In this document: positions 1 to 7,416 of the stretch, one piece after another
How the letters are laid out: each line of letters begins with the position of its first letter
Position numbering within the stretch: the first letter of the stretch is position 1
Assembly (NCBI GenBank): GCA_030378125.1
Contig: JAUCGN010000073.1
Span: forward strand, 1 to 8,180
DNA: 8,180 nucleotides
Direction: 5' to 3'
Source of the DNA: Thiotrichales bacterium HSG1
GTDB lineage: Bacteria; Pseudomonadota; Gammaproteobacteria; Beggiatoales; Beggiatoaceae
Position numbers and translations under genes: made by a program
The notes under the pieces: model-generated
What the model was told of the DNA's origin: nothing
Databases searched by the model: none
Seen by the model: the letters and a program-made list of their open reading frames with translations, nothing else

Positions 1-1
1 G

Positions 2-3000
2 TTAGGTGTTAAACCAGAAATATTGGTGGGAATTTTTATTGAGCGTTCTCTAGAAATGATAATTGGGTTGTTGGGTATTTTGAAAGCTGGTGGAGCATAT
101 TTACCACTTGATCCAGCCTATCCAACTGCTCGGATAGAATTCATGCTGGAAGATGCTCAAACTACAACATTATTAATTCAAGCTAAATTAATTGAACGGC
201 TACCATTGTGTAAAGCCAGAGTTTTGCATTTAGATACTGATTGGCCAATTATCTCCCAATGTTCAAATGTTAATTTGCCCAATATTGCTCAACCTAACAA
301 TTTGGCTTATGTTATTTATACTTCTGGTTCTACTGGGAAGCCTAAGGGAGTAGAAATTATTCATCATGGATTGGCCAATTATCTATGTTGGGGAATTGAA
401 TATTATCAAGTTAAAACAGGTTTTGGAGCACCCGTTTACTCGCCTTTGGGGTTTGACGCAACTATTACAAGTTTATTTTTACCATTGTTAGGGGGGGGGC
501 AGATATTATTGTTGGAATCAAAAAAAGAAGTAGAAGCTATTAAAACAGCTATATATTATTCGTCTGATTGGAGTTTTATAAAATTAACTCCTGCTAATTT
601 AGATATGCTTAGTAAGTTGTTATTTGAAAAAAAGTTATTAAGAAAAGTAAATTTTGTTATTTTGGGAGGAGAGGCATTATTTAATTCAAATTTGCTGTCA
701 TGGTTAAGTAATGATACAAAAATTGTTAATGAATATGGTCCAACTGAAACAGTTGTTGGTTCTTGTGTTTACATATTAGAAACAAATACAAATAAACATA
801 CACCTATACCCATAGGTCGTCCCATAGCTAATACCCAAATTTACATTTTAGACAGACAACTACTGCCAGTTCCCATAGGAACTCCCGGTGAACTTCATAT
901 TGGAGGAGCTGGATTAGCTCGTGGTTATCTTAACCGTCCAGAATTAACTGCCGAAAAATTTATTCCTAATCCATTTAGTGAAGAACCTAATTCACGACTA
1001 TATAAAACTGGTGATCTAGCTCGCTATTTACCAGATGGCAATATAGAATACTTGGGTCGCATAGATCACCAAGTTAAAATACGGGGATTCAGGATTGAGC
1101 TAGGTGAAATTGAAGCAGTTTTGATGCAATATCACAATGTAAAAGAAGCAGTTGTCATTGCCAAACAGGAAAAAAATGATAAACGTCTCGCAGCTTATAT
1201 TGTGTCAGATTTAACCATTGACAGAACTCCCTATCAAACTGAATGTCTGATTAAAATTGAACAGAAACAATATATATTACAAACTAACGATTTATCTTGT
1301 AATGGTATTTCCATATCTGGAATTAGTTGTAGTGTGGGTAAAAAGCTACGAATTAATTTACCTGAACAAACAGATTGGTTAAATGGGGAAGTAGTTTGGT
1401 GTGAAGAGGAACAAATTGGAATTGAATTAAAACTCAATACATCAGAACGAGATGTAATGAAAAATATCTGTAATAGTGTAGCTAAGGAAACTGGCCTATT
1501 AGCTGTATTACAACGTTCTCTTGCAAGCAATTTGCGTAAACATGTAAAAGAAAAGCTACCCGACTATATGATGCCAGGAACTTTTATCTTATTGGATTCC
1601 ATACCATTAACTCCCAATGGGAAAATAGATCGGCAAGCTCTAGCAAAACTATCGGTTGACGGAAAACAACTATTTACTAAAGAATTTGTTGCTCCAAGAA
1701 CTCCTGAAGAAAAGTTACTAGCCAACATATGGAAAGATATATTAAATGCTAAACGAGTTGGGATAGAAGATAACTTCTTTGAATTAGGTGGCCACTCACT
1801 ACTTGTTATGCAACTTATATCAAAAATTCGTGATACTTTTGGTGTTGATATTCCATTAAAACAAATATTTGATGCACCAACTGTTAACGGTATGATTGAA
1901 GTTATTAATGGAATTCGTACTTCTCAACCCGAAAAAAAGTTTGATCTTGATGCTGAGGCAGTTTTGGACCCAAGCATTCAACCAGCAACTTTACCAATAG
2001 CCAAATCAATAGATTCCATATTTCTGACAGGGGCTACTGGTTTTCTTGGTAGTTATTTACTGTATGAACTTTTAGTGCAAACGACAGCAGATATATATTG
2101 TCTAGTTCGTTCTAATGACAAAGACATACTGGTAAACAAACTAAAAACTAACATGTCATGGAATGAAACCTTTAAAACCAGAATAATTTTGGTTCATGGT
2201 GATTTATCCAAACCATCATTTGGTTTAAAGAAAGATAATTTTGAACAACTTGCTAATAAAATTGATATTATTTATCATAATGGAGCATGGGTGAATTTTG
2301 TTTATCCATATTCTGCATTAAAAACTATCAATGTACTTGGAACTCAGGAAATTATAAAACTTGCTACTACGATTCAAGCTAAACGAATTAATTTTATTTC
2401 CACAATCAATACTATAGATGGTTCCAATGGTGGTTATGCTCAAAGCAAAAAGGTAGCAGAAAACTTAATTAAACAAGTAAGGAAACGTGGTTTACCGGTA
2501 AAGATTTATCGTCCACCTATGATAACTCCACACAGTAAAACTGGAACATTTAATCATGGTGATGTATTTAGTTCAATTTTAAAAGGTTGTATTCAACTTG
2601 GTAAAATACCAATTTTGGAATCCGTAATATTAAATATGGTTCCAGTAAATTATGTGAGTGATACTATTGTTAAACTATCCTTGCAACAACATCAAAACAA
2701 GGATTTTAACTTAATAAATCATGCTAACTTAAATGATTTATTTACTAAAATGAGTTCATTAGGTTATGTACTTGAACGGATTCCATATGAACAATGGAGA
2801 AACGAGTTAAGTGATCAAACTGAAAATGTTTTATATCCAATGTTACCCGCATTACCCGAAGAAGAGAAACTCTCCACTATGCACTCTATACCGAACAAGT
2901 ACAAACCTGAAGAATTTACTGGAACGGATTGGCCTATGATTGATGATAAAATGATGGACATTTATTTTACCCATTTTATAGAAAGTGGTTTTATAGATAA

Positions 3001-3070
3001 GCCAAAAAATGAGAAGCTATCACAAGATGACCATAGCTCTCAAAAAAGCTTTTCCAAGAACCTTAAATAA
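2..3070 (+). CDS. Nonribosomal peptide synthetase, terminal module A(PilZ-like)-PCP-thioester reductase (5' partial)
   Basis: The frame is open to the left edge; codons before the TTG at 23 still read as A-domain sequence (LGVKPEI), so the true start is outside the window. Residue numbers count from that TTG. The A domain shows A2 (LKAGGAYLPLDPAYP, 20-34), A3 (TSGSTGKPKG, 100-109), A5 (NEYGPTE, 236-242), A6 (289-309), A7 (325-346), A8 (351-364), A9 (from 512) and A10 (NGKIDR, 532-537). A PilZ-like segment (about 399-483) separates A8 from A9. The carrier protein (about 556-625) has FFELGGHSL, with Ser592 as the expected phosphopantetheine site. The C-terminal reductase (about 664-990) has a Rossmann GATGFLG (670-676), Arg696 after strand 2 and a Tyr805-x3-Lys809 pair, typical of extended SDR thioester reductases. 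The family uses NAD(P)H to release the bound chain as an aldehyde or alcohol. My hand-read specificity code is DATKIGEVGK, closest to Asn codes I know. Any condensation domain would lie upstream. The last ~20 residues are polar and outside the reductase fold. Confidence 0.93.
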   Translation, partial: LGVKPEILVGIFIERSLEMIIGLLGILKAGGAYLPLDPAYPTARIEFMLEDAQTTTLLIQAKLIERLPLCKARVLHLDTDWPIISQCSNVNLPNIAQPNNLAYVIYTSGSTGKPKGVEIIHHGLANYLCWGIEYYQVKTGFGAPVYSPLGFDATITSLFLPLLGGGQILLLESKKEVEAIKTAIYYSSDWSFIKLTPANLDMLSKLLFEKKLLRKVNFVILGGEALFNSNLLSWLSNDTKIVNEYGPTETVVGSCVYILETNTNKHTPIPIGRPIANTQIYILDRQLLPVPIGTPGELHIGGAGLARGYLNRPELTAEKFIPNPFSEEPNSRLYKTGDLARYLPDGNIEYLGRIDHQVKIRGFRIELGEIEAVLMQYHNVKEAVVIAKQEKNDKRLAAYIVSDLTIDRTPYQTECLIKIEQKQYILQTNDLSCNGISISGISCSVGKKLRINLPEQTDWLNGEVVWCEEEQIGIELKLNTSERDVMKNICNSVAKETGLLAVLQRSLASNLRKHVKEKLPDYMMPGTFILLDSIPLTPNGKIDRQALAKLSVDGKQLFTKEFVAPRTPEEKLLANIWKDILNAKRVGIEDNFFELGGHSLLVMQLISKIRDTFGVDIPLKQIFDAPTVNGMIEVINGIRTSQPEKKFDLDAEAVLDPSIQPATLPIAKSIDSIFLTGATGFLGSYLLYELLVQTTADIYCLVRSNDKDILVNKLKTNMSWNETFKTRIILVHGDLSKPSFGLKKDNFEQLANKIDIIYHNGAWVNFVYPYSALKTINVLGTQEIIKLATTIQAKRINFISTINTIDGSNGGYAQSKKVAENLIKQVRKRGLPVKIYRPPMITPHSKTGTFNHGDVFSSILKGCIQLGKIPILESVILNMVPVNYVSDTIVKLSLQQHQNKDFNLINHANLNDLFTKMSSLGYVLERIPYEQWRNELSDQTENVLYPMLPALPEEEKLSTMHSIPNKYKPEEFTGTDWPMIDDKMMDIYFTHFIESGFIDKPKNEKLSQDDHSSQKSFSKNLK
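491..499 (+). repeat. Homopolymer run of nine G in the NRPS gene
   Basis: Nine consecutive G encode Gly157-Gly159 in the loop after core A4. Such a run is unusual in this AT-rich gene and could slip during replication or sequencing. The frame is intact as given. Confidence 0.9.
1217..1471 (+). other. PilZ-like domain inserted in the adenylation domain (within the NRPS CDS)
   Basis: Residues about 399-483 of the NRPS do not belong to the A-domain fold. They read like a PilZ domain: a start resembling the RxxxR motif but with the second Arg replaced (R401-TPY-Q405), a strand, then an intact D/NxSxxG motif (DLSCNG, 423-428). GISISGISCSVGKKLRINLP and a GEVVWC...GIELKL strand pair (455-470) follow, then a helix. 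This order and spacing match PilZ, the usual c-di-GMP receptor domain. The insertion sits between A8 and A9, the hinge site where methyltransferase domains interrupt other A domains. Loss of the second Arg may weaken or abolish c-di-GMP binding. The assignment is from motif pattern only. Confidence 0.75.
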
Positions 3071-4010
3071 ATTTAATATTTGGTATGTACAAACAATGTT
3101 AACACCACAATTTAAAGAACTTTTAGAATTGCGTTATCAAGCATATAGCATAGGTTTAGTCTCTTCACAACGAACTCAAACTCCATTGAGCGGTTTGTAT
3201 GCTTCCGTATTTCGAGGTCAAGGTATGGACTTTGAAGAAGTACGGGAGTATCAACATGGTGATGAAGTTCGTAATATTGATTGGCGAGTCACGGCTCGTA
3301 TGAATCGTCCCTACTTAAAAATTTACCGAGAAGAGCGAGAACGCAGTGTAATATTGTGCGTTGACATTGGAATACAAATGCAATTTGGTACTTGCAAAAC
3401 TTTTAAATCTGTCCAAGCTGCCAAAGTTGCCGCCCTATTGGGTTGGAGTGCTTATGGACACGGCGATAGAGTTGGTGGATTGCTATTTGGACAACAAACT
3501 CCCAAATTTTTTCGTCCTAACCGTTCACAACGATCTTTAGGGCAGATTTTACGAAATTTAACTATTCCACCCAACGATAAAAAAACTGCAACCACACTAG
3601 AAAAAACTTTACAAATATTGAATCGTAGTAGTGGTACCGGGTCTTTGTTATTTGTGATTACTGATTTTAATCAAACTGATATTTTGGCTTTACAACGTAT
3701 TTTGAGTCAAATACGTCAACACCATGAAATTGTGTTAATTAACATTGATGATCCGGCAGATTATAATTTACCAAAAGTGGGACAAGTAGGATTTGTTGCT
3801 TCAGATGGAACTGAAGTTTATATAGACACAGATAACAAAGCTGGGCAAATAGCTTATCGCAAAAAATGGGAAGATAAACAGCAGGTTTTAAAACAAATGA
3901 CCCAAGGATTATTTATTGACTTGTTTAGTATATCTACTCAAGATAATGTTTATAATGGCTTATTAAAAGGGTTGCAACAACGAGTTCAAAAACGTAGAAC
4001 TCATAGGTAA
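3009..4010 (+). CDS. DUF58 domain-containing protein (vWA-like fold)
   Basis: This 333-residue protein carries the DUF58 signature: GQGMDFEEVREYQHGDEVRNIDWRVTAR (70-97 region; key residues G70, F75, E77-R79, G84-D85, I90-D91-W92, T95-R97), then KIYREERERSV and a hydrophobic strand ending in Asp119. The vWA metal-site motif DxSxS is degenerate here (D119-I-G-I-Q123), followed by FGT. DUF58 proteins usually lie with a MoxR ATPase and vWA/Bat proteins in chaperone-like operons; neither partner is visible here, and the biochemical role is unknown. The first ATG (3009) overlaps the NRPS end by 62 bases. ATG 3027 is also possible. ATG 3096 (Met30, MLTPQFKELLELRYQA) gives the usual short family N-terminus and starts 25 bases after the NRPS stop. 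No start has a convincing Shine-Dalgarno site, so the longest form is listed with that caution. The gene is probably co-transcribed with the NRPS. Confidence 0.88.
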   Translation: MRSYHKMTIALKKAFPRTLNKFNIWYVQTMLTPQFKELLELRYQAYSIGLVSSQRTQTPLSGLYASVFRGQGMDFEEVREYQHGDEVRNIDWRVTARMNRPYLKIYREERERSVILCVDIGIQMQFGTCKTFKSVQAAKVAALLGWSAYGHGDRVGGLLFGQQTPKFFRPNRSQRSLGQILRNLTIPPNDKKTATTLEKTLQILNRSSGTGSLLFVITDFNQTDILALQRILSQIRQHHEIVLINIDDPADYNLPKVGQVGFVASDGTEVYIDTDNKAGQIAYRKKWEDKQQVLKQMTQGLFIDLFSISTQDNVYNGLLKGLQQRVQKRRTHR

Positions 4011-4265
4011 TTGCTATTTCATCGCAAGTTAATAAAAACGGTAGTGGGTTTGGAATATTTTGAAATTTATAAATATGCTTAAATATCAGTATATTATACA
4101 ATATATAGGGTTGTAATTAATTGATATTTAACAAGTTTTAATTTTTCTTAATAGTCGACACCCAATACCCATTTATTATGATTTAACCCTTAATCCGCAT
4201 TACTTTATTCAGGAGTACCAGTTCTTGATATTTTTTATGTTTTGCGTAACTTCAGTAATAATTTT
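4011..4265. other. Convergent intergenic spacer
   Basis: This AT-rich gap lies between the converging DUF58 and gcvPA stop codons, so both transcripts should end here. I see a short AT-only hairpin (TATATT/AATATA with a 4-base loop, about 4090-4105) and a distant agggtt/aaccct pair (about 4108-4113 and 4185-4190). I see no GC-rich stem followed by a T run, so no terminator is called. Confidence 0.5.
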
Positions 4266-5609
4266 TCACATCACCTTTTTCAACTTATAAACATAATTAT
4301 CAATATCCGACTGAGTTCGCATTTCCGTAGCACAAACTAATAGGCAATTACCAAGTTCAGGATAAAACTTAGTCAAGTTATAACCACCCAAAATATTATG
4401 GTTCATTAAATCATGTAATACCTTATCAACTGGTTGTTCTAGTTGTAAAACTACTTCATGAAAATAGTTCCCATTAAATATTTTTTTGACTCCAGTGATA
4501 GCAGCTAATTTTTCAACTAGCATAGTAGTATTAGCATTACAAGCCAACGCAGTATGTTCCAAACCTTTAGCACCCAATAAAGCTAAATAAATCGTGGCTG
4601 CTGTCACCATCAAACCTTGATTAGTACAAATATTAGAAGTAGCTCTAGAACGACGAATATGTTGCTCACGAGCTTGTAAAGTTAACGTGTAACAAGGTTT
4701 ATTGTCTAAGTCTACCGTTCTACCCACAATTCGTCCCGGCATTTGTCTAACTAATTTCTTTTTACAAGCCATAAACCCAAAATAAGGACCACCAGAAGAT
4801 AATGGAATACCCAATGATTGCCCTTCTCCGCAAACGATATCAACTCCGTTATTTCCCCATTCACCGGGTGGTGACAAAATTGCCAGAGCTAATGGGTTGA
4901 CCAATCCGATAGTAAACATTTGTTTGGAATAAGCCCAATTAGTTAACTCATCAACTGGTTCTAAATTACCAAAAAAATTAGGTTGGGGGATTACCAAAGC
5001 AGCAGCTTTAGGTAAACTTTCTAAATTATCTATAGCTATCGTACCAGTTTCTGTATCAAAAGGTATCTCAATCAAGCTAATTCCTTGATTTTTAACAATG
5101 GTATTAACTACTTGTCTATAAATTGGATGTACTGTGGTCGGCATCAAAATCTGGTTAGATTTTTTATTCAAGCGTATAGCCATCAAAACAGCTTCAGCTA
5201 ATGCCGAAGCACCGTCATACAAAGAAGCATTGGCAGCTTCCATCGCGGTCAAATTAGCTATCATGGTTTGAAATTCATACAGTAATTGCAGAGTACCTTG
5301 ACTAGCTTCAGCTTGGTATGGAGTATAAGCAGAATAAAATTCGCCTCTAGTAGCTATTTCCCATACTGCAGCTGGAATGTGATGCTCATAAGCTCCGGCT
5401 CCAACAAAACAAGTAGGAGTACTATTTTGTTTAGCCGTGTGTTGCATGAGTTTTCCAACTTCCATTTCGGTCAAAGCAGATGGAACTTTTGCTAAATCAC
5501 CACAACGCAAATTAGCTGGAATTTCATCAAATAAGTTTTCAATTTTCTCCACGCCAATAGAGGCGAGCATATTGGTAATATCATCTTGAGTATGAGGGAT
5601 ATAGGGCAT
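4266..5609 (-). CDS. gcvPA: Glycine dehydrogenase (decarboxylating) subunit 1, P-protein alpha subunit
   Basis: This 447-residue protein is full length for the family (about 450). It begins [19 protein letters not shown], a typical GcvPA start, and continues with conserved blocks: [64 protein letters not shown], then the [21 protein letters not shown] and [33 protein letters not shown] regions. With GcvPB it forms the split P-protein that decarboxylates glycine on PLP and passes the aminomethyl group to lipoyl GcvH in the cytoplasm. In the split enzyme the PLP-binding lysine lies in GcvPB, so its absence here is expected. gcvPB is not downstream: the next gene is convergent DUF58. The ATG at 5607-5609 is supported by the family N-terminus; no clear Shine-Dalgarno site precedes it. 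No glycine riboswitch is recognisable upstream. Confidence 0.96.
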   Translation of the reverse strand: MPYIPHTQDDITNMLASIGVEKIENLFDEIPANLRCGDLAKVPSALTEMEVGKLMQHTAKQNSTPTCFVGAGAYEHHIPAAVWEIATRGEFYSAYTPYQAEASQGTLQLLYEFQTMIANLTAMEAANASLYDGASALAEAVLMAIRLNKKSNQILMPTTVHPIYRQVVNTIVKNQGISLIEIPFDTETGTIAIDNLESLPKAAALVIPQPNFFGNLEPVDELTNWAYSKQMFTIGLVNPLALAILSPPGEWGNNGVDIVCGEGQSLGIPLSSGGPYFGFMACKKKLVRQMPGRIVGRTVDLDNKPCYTLTLQAREQHIRRSRATSNICTNQGLMVTAATIYLALLGAKGLEHTALACNANTTMLVEKLAAITGVKKIFNGNYFHEVVLQLEQPVDKVLHDLMNHNILGGYNLTKFYPELGNCLLVCATEMRTQSDIDNYVYKLKKVM

Positions 5610-5697
5610 AGTTTTTAATGCTTAATAGATATATGGTTTAATATGGTGATTAGTTATCTACCAATTTGAGGGGTAATTCCATTTAATAAAGATATGT
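5610..5697 (-). other. gcvPA upstream spacer
   Basis: This AT-rich stretch should carry the gcvPA promoter if the gene is transcribed on its own. Several TATA-like hexamers occur, but no -35/-10 pair with good spacing stands out. No riboswitch fold is recognisable. Confidence 0.4.
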
Positions 5698-5761
5698 TTA
5701 TCCTCTTAAATGTTCAGTTTTTTCAATCACTATAGCTTCCAAATCAGCTTTATATTTTCTA
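5698..5761 (-). pseudogene. Displaced remnant of the purE 3' end
   Basis: Read on the minus strand in the purE frame, this stretch encodes [21 protein letters not shown] and a stop. The true PurE C-terminus is [19 protein letters not shown]. Only about the last 19 codons are recognisable; sequence to the right becomes unrelated and runs into the end of the TOPRIM-like gene. In the 47-base core (5715-5761 against 7428-7474) 43 bases agree. All four differences are C/T transitions; two are silent, one gives Thr for Ala and one Ile for Met. No start codon or RBS is apparent, so it is not a functional gene. It is best read as a leftover of recombination at purE. Confidence 0.85.
5705..5761 (+). 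repeat. Left direct repeat (purE-tail copy) flanking the ATPase/TOPRIM cassette
   Basis: This is the same-orientation partner of 7417-7474. By hand alignment it has one single-base gap and six mismatches over about 58 columns. A further identical ten-mer (tgtttatcct) lies just outside each copy, at 5695-5704 and 7396-7405, offset by an extra 12 bases in the right copy. Confidence 0.85.
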
Positions 5762-5795
5762 ATTTTCTTTTGTGTAACTATCTGTTCAATATAAT

Positions 5796-6368
5796 CTATT
5801 CATTAAATAAGTTTTTTAATTTTTGTTTTAGTAAGTCAAAATTTTCGTGGGAAAAATCATATGGTTTTTGGGGATATGCTATATTATAAATATGATATAA
5901 AATACTTTTATGATTATCTTTTGATTTGAATTCTGAACATTCTAAGAAATCTTCAATACAATTTTTATGTTCTTCAGGAATAGTTGAAAGTATTAATGAT
6001 TCTAAATAACCATCTTTAGTTTTTGGATCACAGGTAATATAGACATCGGAATAATCCGTAAATTTTAATTTATCAATAATATTTTTTAATCCATTTTCTG
6101 TATTTTCATAACCACCATATATTCTATCATTTTTTTCGTAGTCAGCATCTATGACAAACAAAATTTTACTAATTATTTCATCATTAATACCCATTTTTAT
6201 TGAATTATAAGTATCATTTTCCAACTTAAAAAAATTACTTTTGCTGCCCATACCAAAAAATTCCACTCTATTAACATCTAACTTTAAATTTTCTATCAAA
6301 AGTTTTAACAGTAGGTTATCATTAGTTTTTTTAGCATTTCCCTCATGCAATATAGTAACCTTTACCAT
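5796..6368 (-). CDS. TOPRIM-like DUF3226-type protein, putative effector of an ATPase/TOPRIM pair
   Basis: This 190-residue protein has the layout of a small TOPRIM fold: a first strand ending in an acidic residue (TILHEGNAKKTND, Glu9), a GMG turn (39-41), a hydrophobic strand ending in DxD (ILFVIDAD, Asp74 and Asp76), and a late CDPKTKDGYLESLI segment (113-126; Gly120, Leu122, Glu123). That last block resembles the G-x-LE element of DUF3226, a family related to TOPRIM/OLD nucleases. It has no signal peptide or membrane segment, so it should be cytoplasmic. Its ATG overlaps the upstream ATPase stop by 7 bases and has a good Shine-Dalgarno site, so the two are almost certainly co-translated partners. 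By analogy with PARIS (AriA/AriB) and OLD systems it may be a nuclease released or activated by the ATPase; this is inference. The exact Pfam family (DUF3226 or DUF4435) is uncertain by eye. Confidence 0.8.
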   Translation of the reverse strand: MVKVTILHEGNAKKTNDNLLLKLLIENLKLDVNRVEFFGMGSKSNFFKLENDTYNSIKMGINDEIISKILFVIDADYEKNDRIYGGYENTENGLKNIIDKLKFTDYSDVYITCDPKTKDGYLESLILSTIPEEHKNCIEDFLECSEFKSKDNHKSILYHIYNIAYPQKPYDFSHENFDLLKQKLKNLFNE

Positions 6369-7336
6369 CCCCTTACCTCATGATCTTGTTCTAGGCTGTT
6401 TTCTATTAATCCATAGTTGTGAACACTGGCATTTATTTTGTTACTTTTCAATCTCGTCATTCTCACATAAGTTATATCCTCATCCTCAAGTTTTTTCGCA
6501 ACCCGATAATAAGATTCAATACATTCTTTGGAATGAGTTGTGGCAAAGATTTGACAATTCAGTTCTTTGGAAACAGTTAAGATTATCTTCCATAAATTAT
6601 CTAATTGGATGTAGTGAATTCCGTTGTCGATTTCATCTATAAATAAATAGCCATTTTCTGTTCTAAAAAGAGATACAACAATAGATACTAAATGTCTTAC
6701 TCCATCACCAAATTCAGTAATTTCTATATAATCATCTTTTACTTTACATTGAGGTTTATCATCTATAATTTTAAAGCTTTCTATTTGTGGATCAAATTCT
6801 TTTAAAATATCATTAAGAAATTGTTCTTTGTCTTTTTTTTGTATAGAAGAATAAAGTTCTTTAATATTAGAATTTGATAGACCAAAATTATCAATAAACC
6901 TTACATTTAATAACATATATGTTTCAAGTGAAAATTCATTTACATTTATTTCTATATGATTATCTTTAAATTCAAAAATATATTTTTTTATACCATCATT
7001 TTCTTTTATTTTATAAGATGAATTATTTATATTTGATTTTATAAAAATATTATTATTTAGTTCAAGAAACTTTTTTCTATCAATATCTTTATTATTTATA
7101 AGTTTATTGGCGAGTATATTTAATGCTTCTCGTGTAAACTTAATATCTACTAGAGAATAAACAAAACTGTAAATATCCTGAGCATGAACATTCACATAAC
7201 AAGCCTCCATAAAAGCAGTCTTGCCAACATTATTTTTGCCACCAATAAGATTGACTCTTTTAAAACCATCGGCTTTAAAATCATCAAAACACTTAAAATC
7301 ACTAATTTGAATTTCTGTTAAAAAATTTTTATCCAT
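6362..7336 (-). CDS. AAA/ABC-type ATPase (AAA_15/AAA_21, OLD-like), putative defence sensor
   Basis: This 324-residue protein begins with the IQISDFKCFDDFKADGFKRVNLIGGKNNVGKT pattern of RecF/OLD-type ATPases. It has Walker A GGKNNVGKT (32-40; Lys39, Thr40), an ABC-signature-like FGDGVRHLVSI (209-219), Walker B YLFIDEIDNGIHY (230-242; Asp234, catalytic Glu235) and an H-loop ATTHSKECIES (His268). The middle (about 60-190) is Asn/Lys/Ile-rich, poorly conserved and probably helical. There is no C-terminal TOPRIM as in true OLD proteins; the next gene, overlapping by 7 bases, supplies a TOPRIM-like protein instead. Split ATPase plus TOPRIM pairs include the anti-phage system PARIS, so a defence role is plausible but not shown. 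The ATG at 7334-7336 is the family-like start; only a weak GAGTG lies upstream. The gene is clearly more AT-rich than gcvPA or purE: only 6 of 60 bases are G/C at 7021-7080. Confidence 0.88.
   Translation of the reverse strand: MDKNFLTEIQISDFKCFDDFKADGFKRVNLIGGKNNVGKTAFMEACYVNVHAQDIYSFVYSLVDIKFTREALNILANKLINNKDIDRKKFLELNNNIFIKSNINNSSYKIKENDGIKKYIFEFKDNHIEINVNEFSLETYMLLNVRFIDNFGLSNSNIKELYSSIQKKDKEQFLNDILKEFDPQIESFKIIDDKPQCKVKDDYIEITEFGDGVRHLVSIVVSLFRTENGYLFIDEIDNGIHYIQLDNLWKIILTVSKELNCQIFATTHSKECIESYYRVAKKLEDEDITYVRMTRLKSNKINASVHNYGLIENSLEQDHEVRGW
6376..6379 (-). promoter_or_regulatory. Shine-Dalgarno site of the TOPRIM-like gene
   Basis: On the minus strand GAGG lies 7 bases before the ATG, inside the 3' end of the ATPase gene (GAGGTAAGGGGATG). 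It is the best ribosome binding site in the window and fixes this start. Confidence 0.75.
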
Positions 7337-7416
7337 AAAAGCACTCAGATAATATCCATAAAAAATGAAAAGTAGTCAAACCTTGAAATAACTGTTGTTT
7401 ATCCTATCGGTAAAAT
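7337..7416 (-). other. Spacer between purE and the ATPase gene
   Basis: This is an 80-base gap downstream of purE with no recognisable terminator hairpin. Read-through from purK-purE could therefore transcribe the cassette. It includes tgtttatcct (7396-7405), which is also found beside the left purE-tail copy. Confidence 0.5.

Noticed and set aside
1234..1530. 98-codon minus-strand open frame opposite the NRPS
   Set aside because: It lies opposite the PilZ-like and A9-proximal part of a well-supported gene and has no recognisable protein features.
4106..4190. agggtt/aaccct inverted pair as a terminator
   Set aside because: The arms are six bases and about 70 bases apart with no T run, so it is likely chance in AT-rich DNA.
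5286..5495. 69-codon plus-strand open frame opposite gcvPA
   Set aside because: It is an antisense shadow of conserved GcvPA sequence.
5610..5795. Glycine riboswitch upstream of gcvPA
   Set aside because: The spacer is short and AT-rich, partly explained by the purE-tail copy, and shows no GC-bearing paired aptamer elements.
5698..5802. A real small gene in the purE-tail copy
   Set aside because: The open frame is about 33 codons between stops, lacks a start codon and RBS, and matches purE only at its C-terminus.
6241..6642. 133-codon plus-strand open frame opposite the cassette genes
   Set aside because: It spans the ends of two well-supported overlapping minus-strand genes, and its Ser/Phe/Leu-rich product looks like an antisense shadow.
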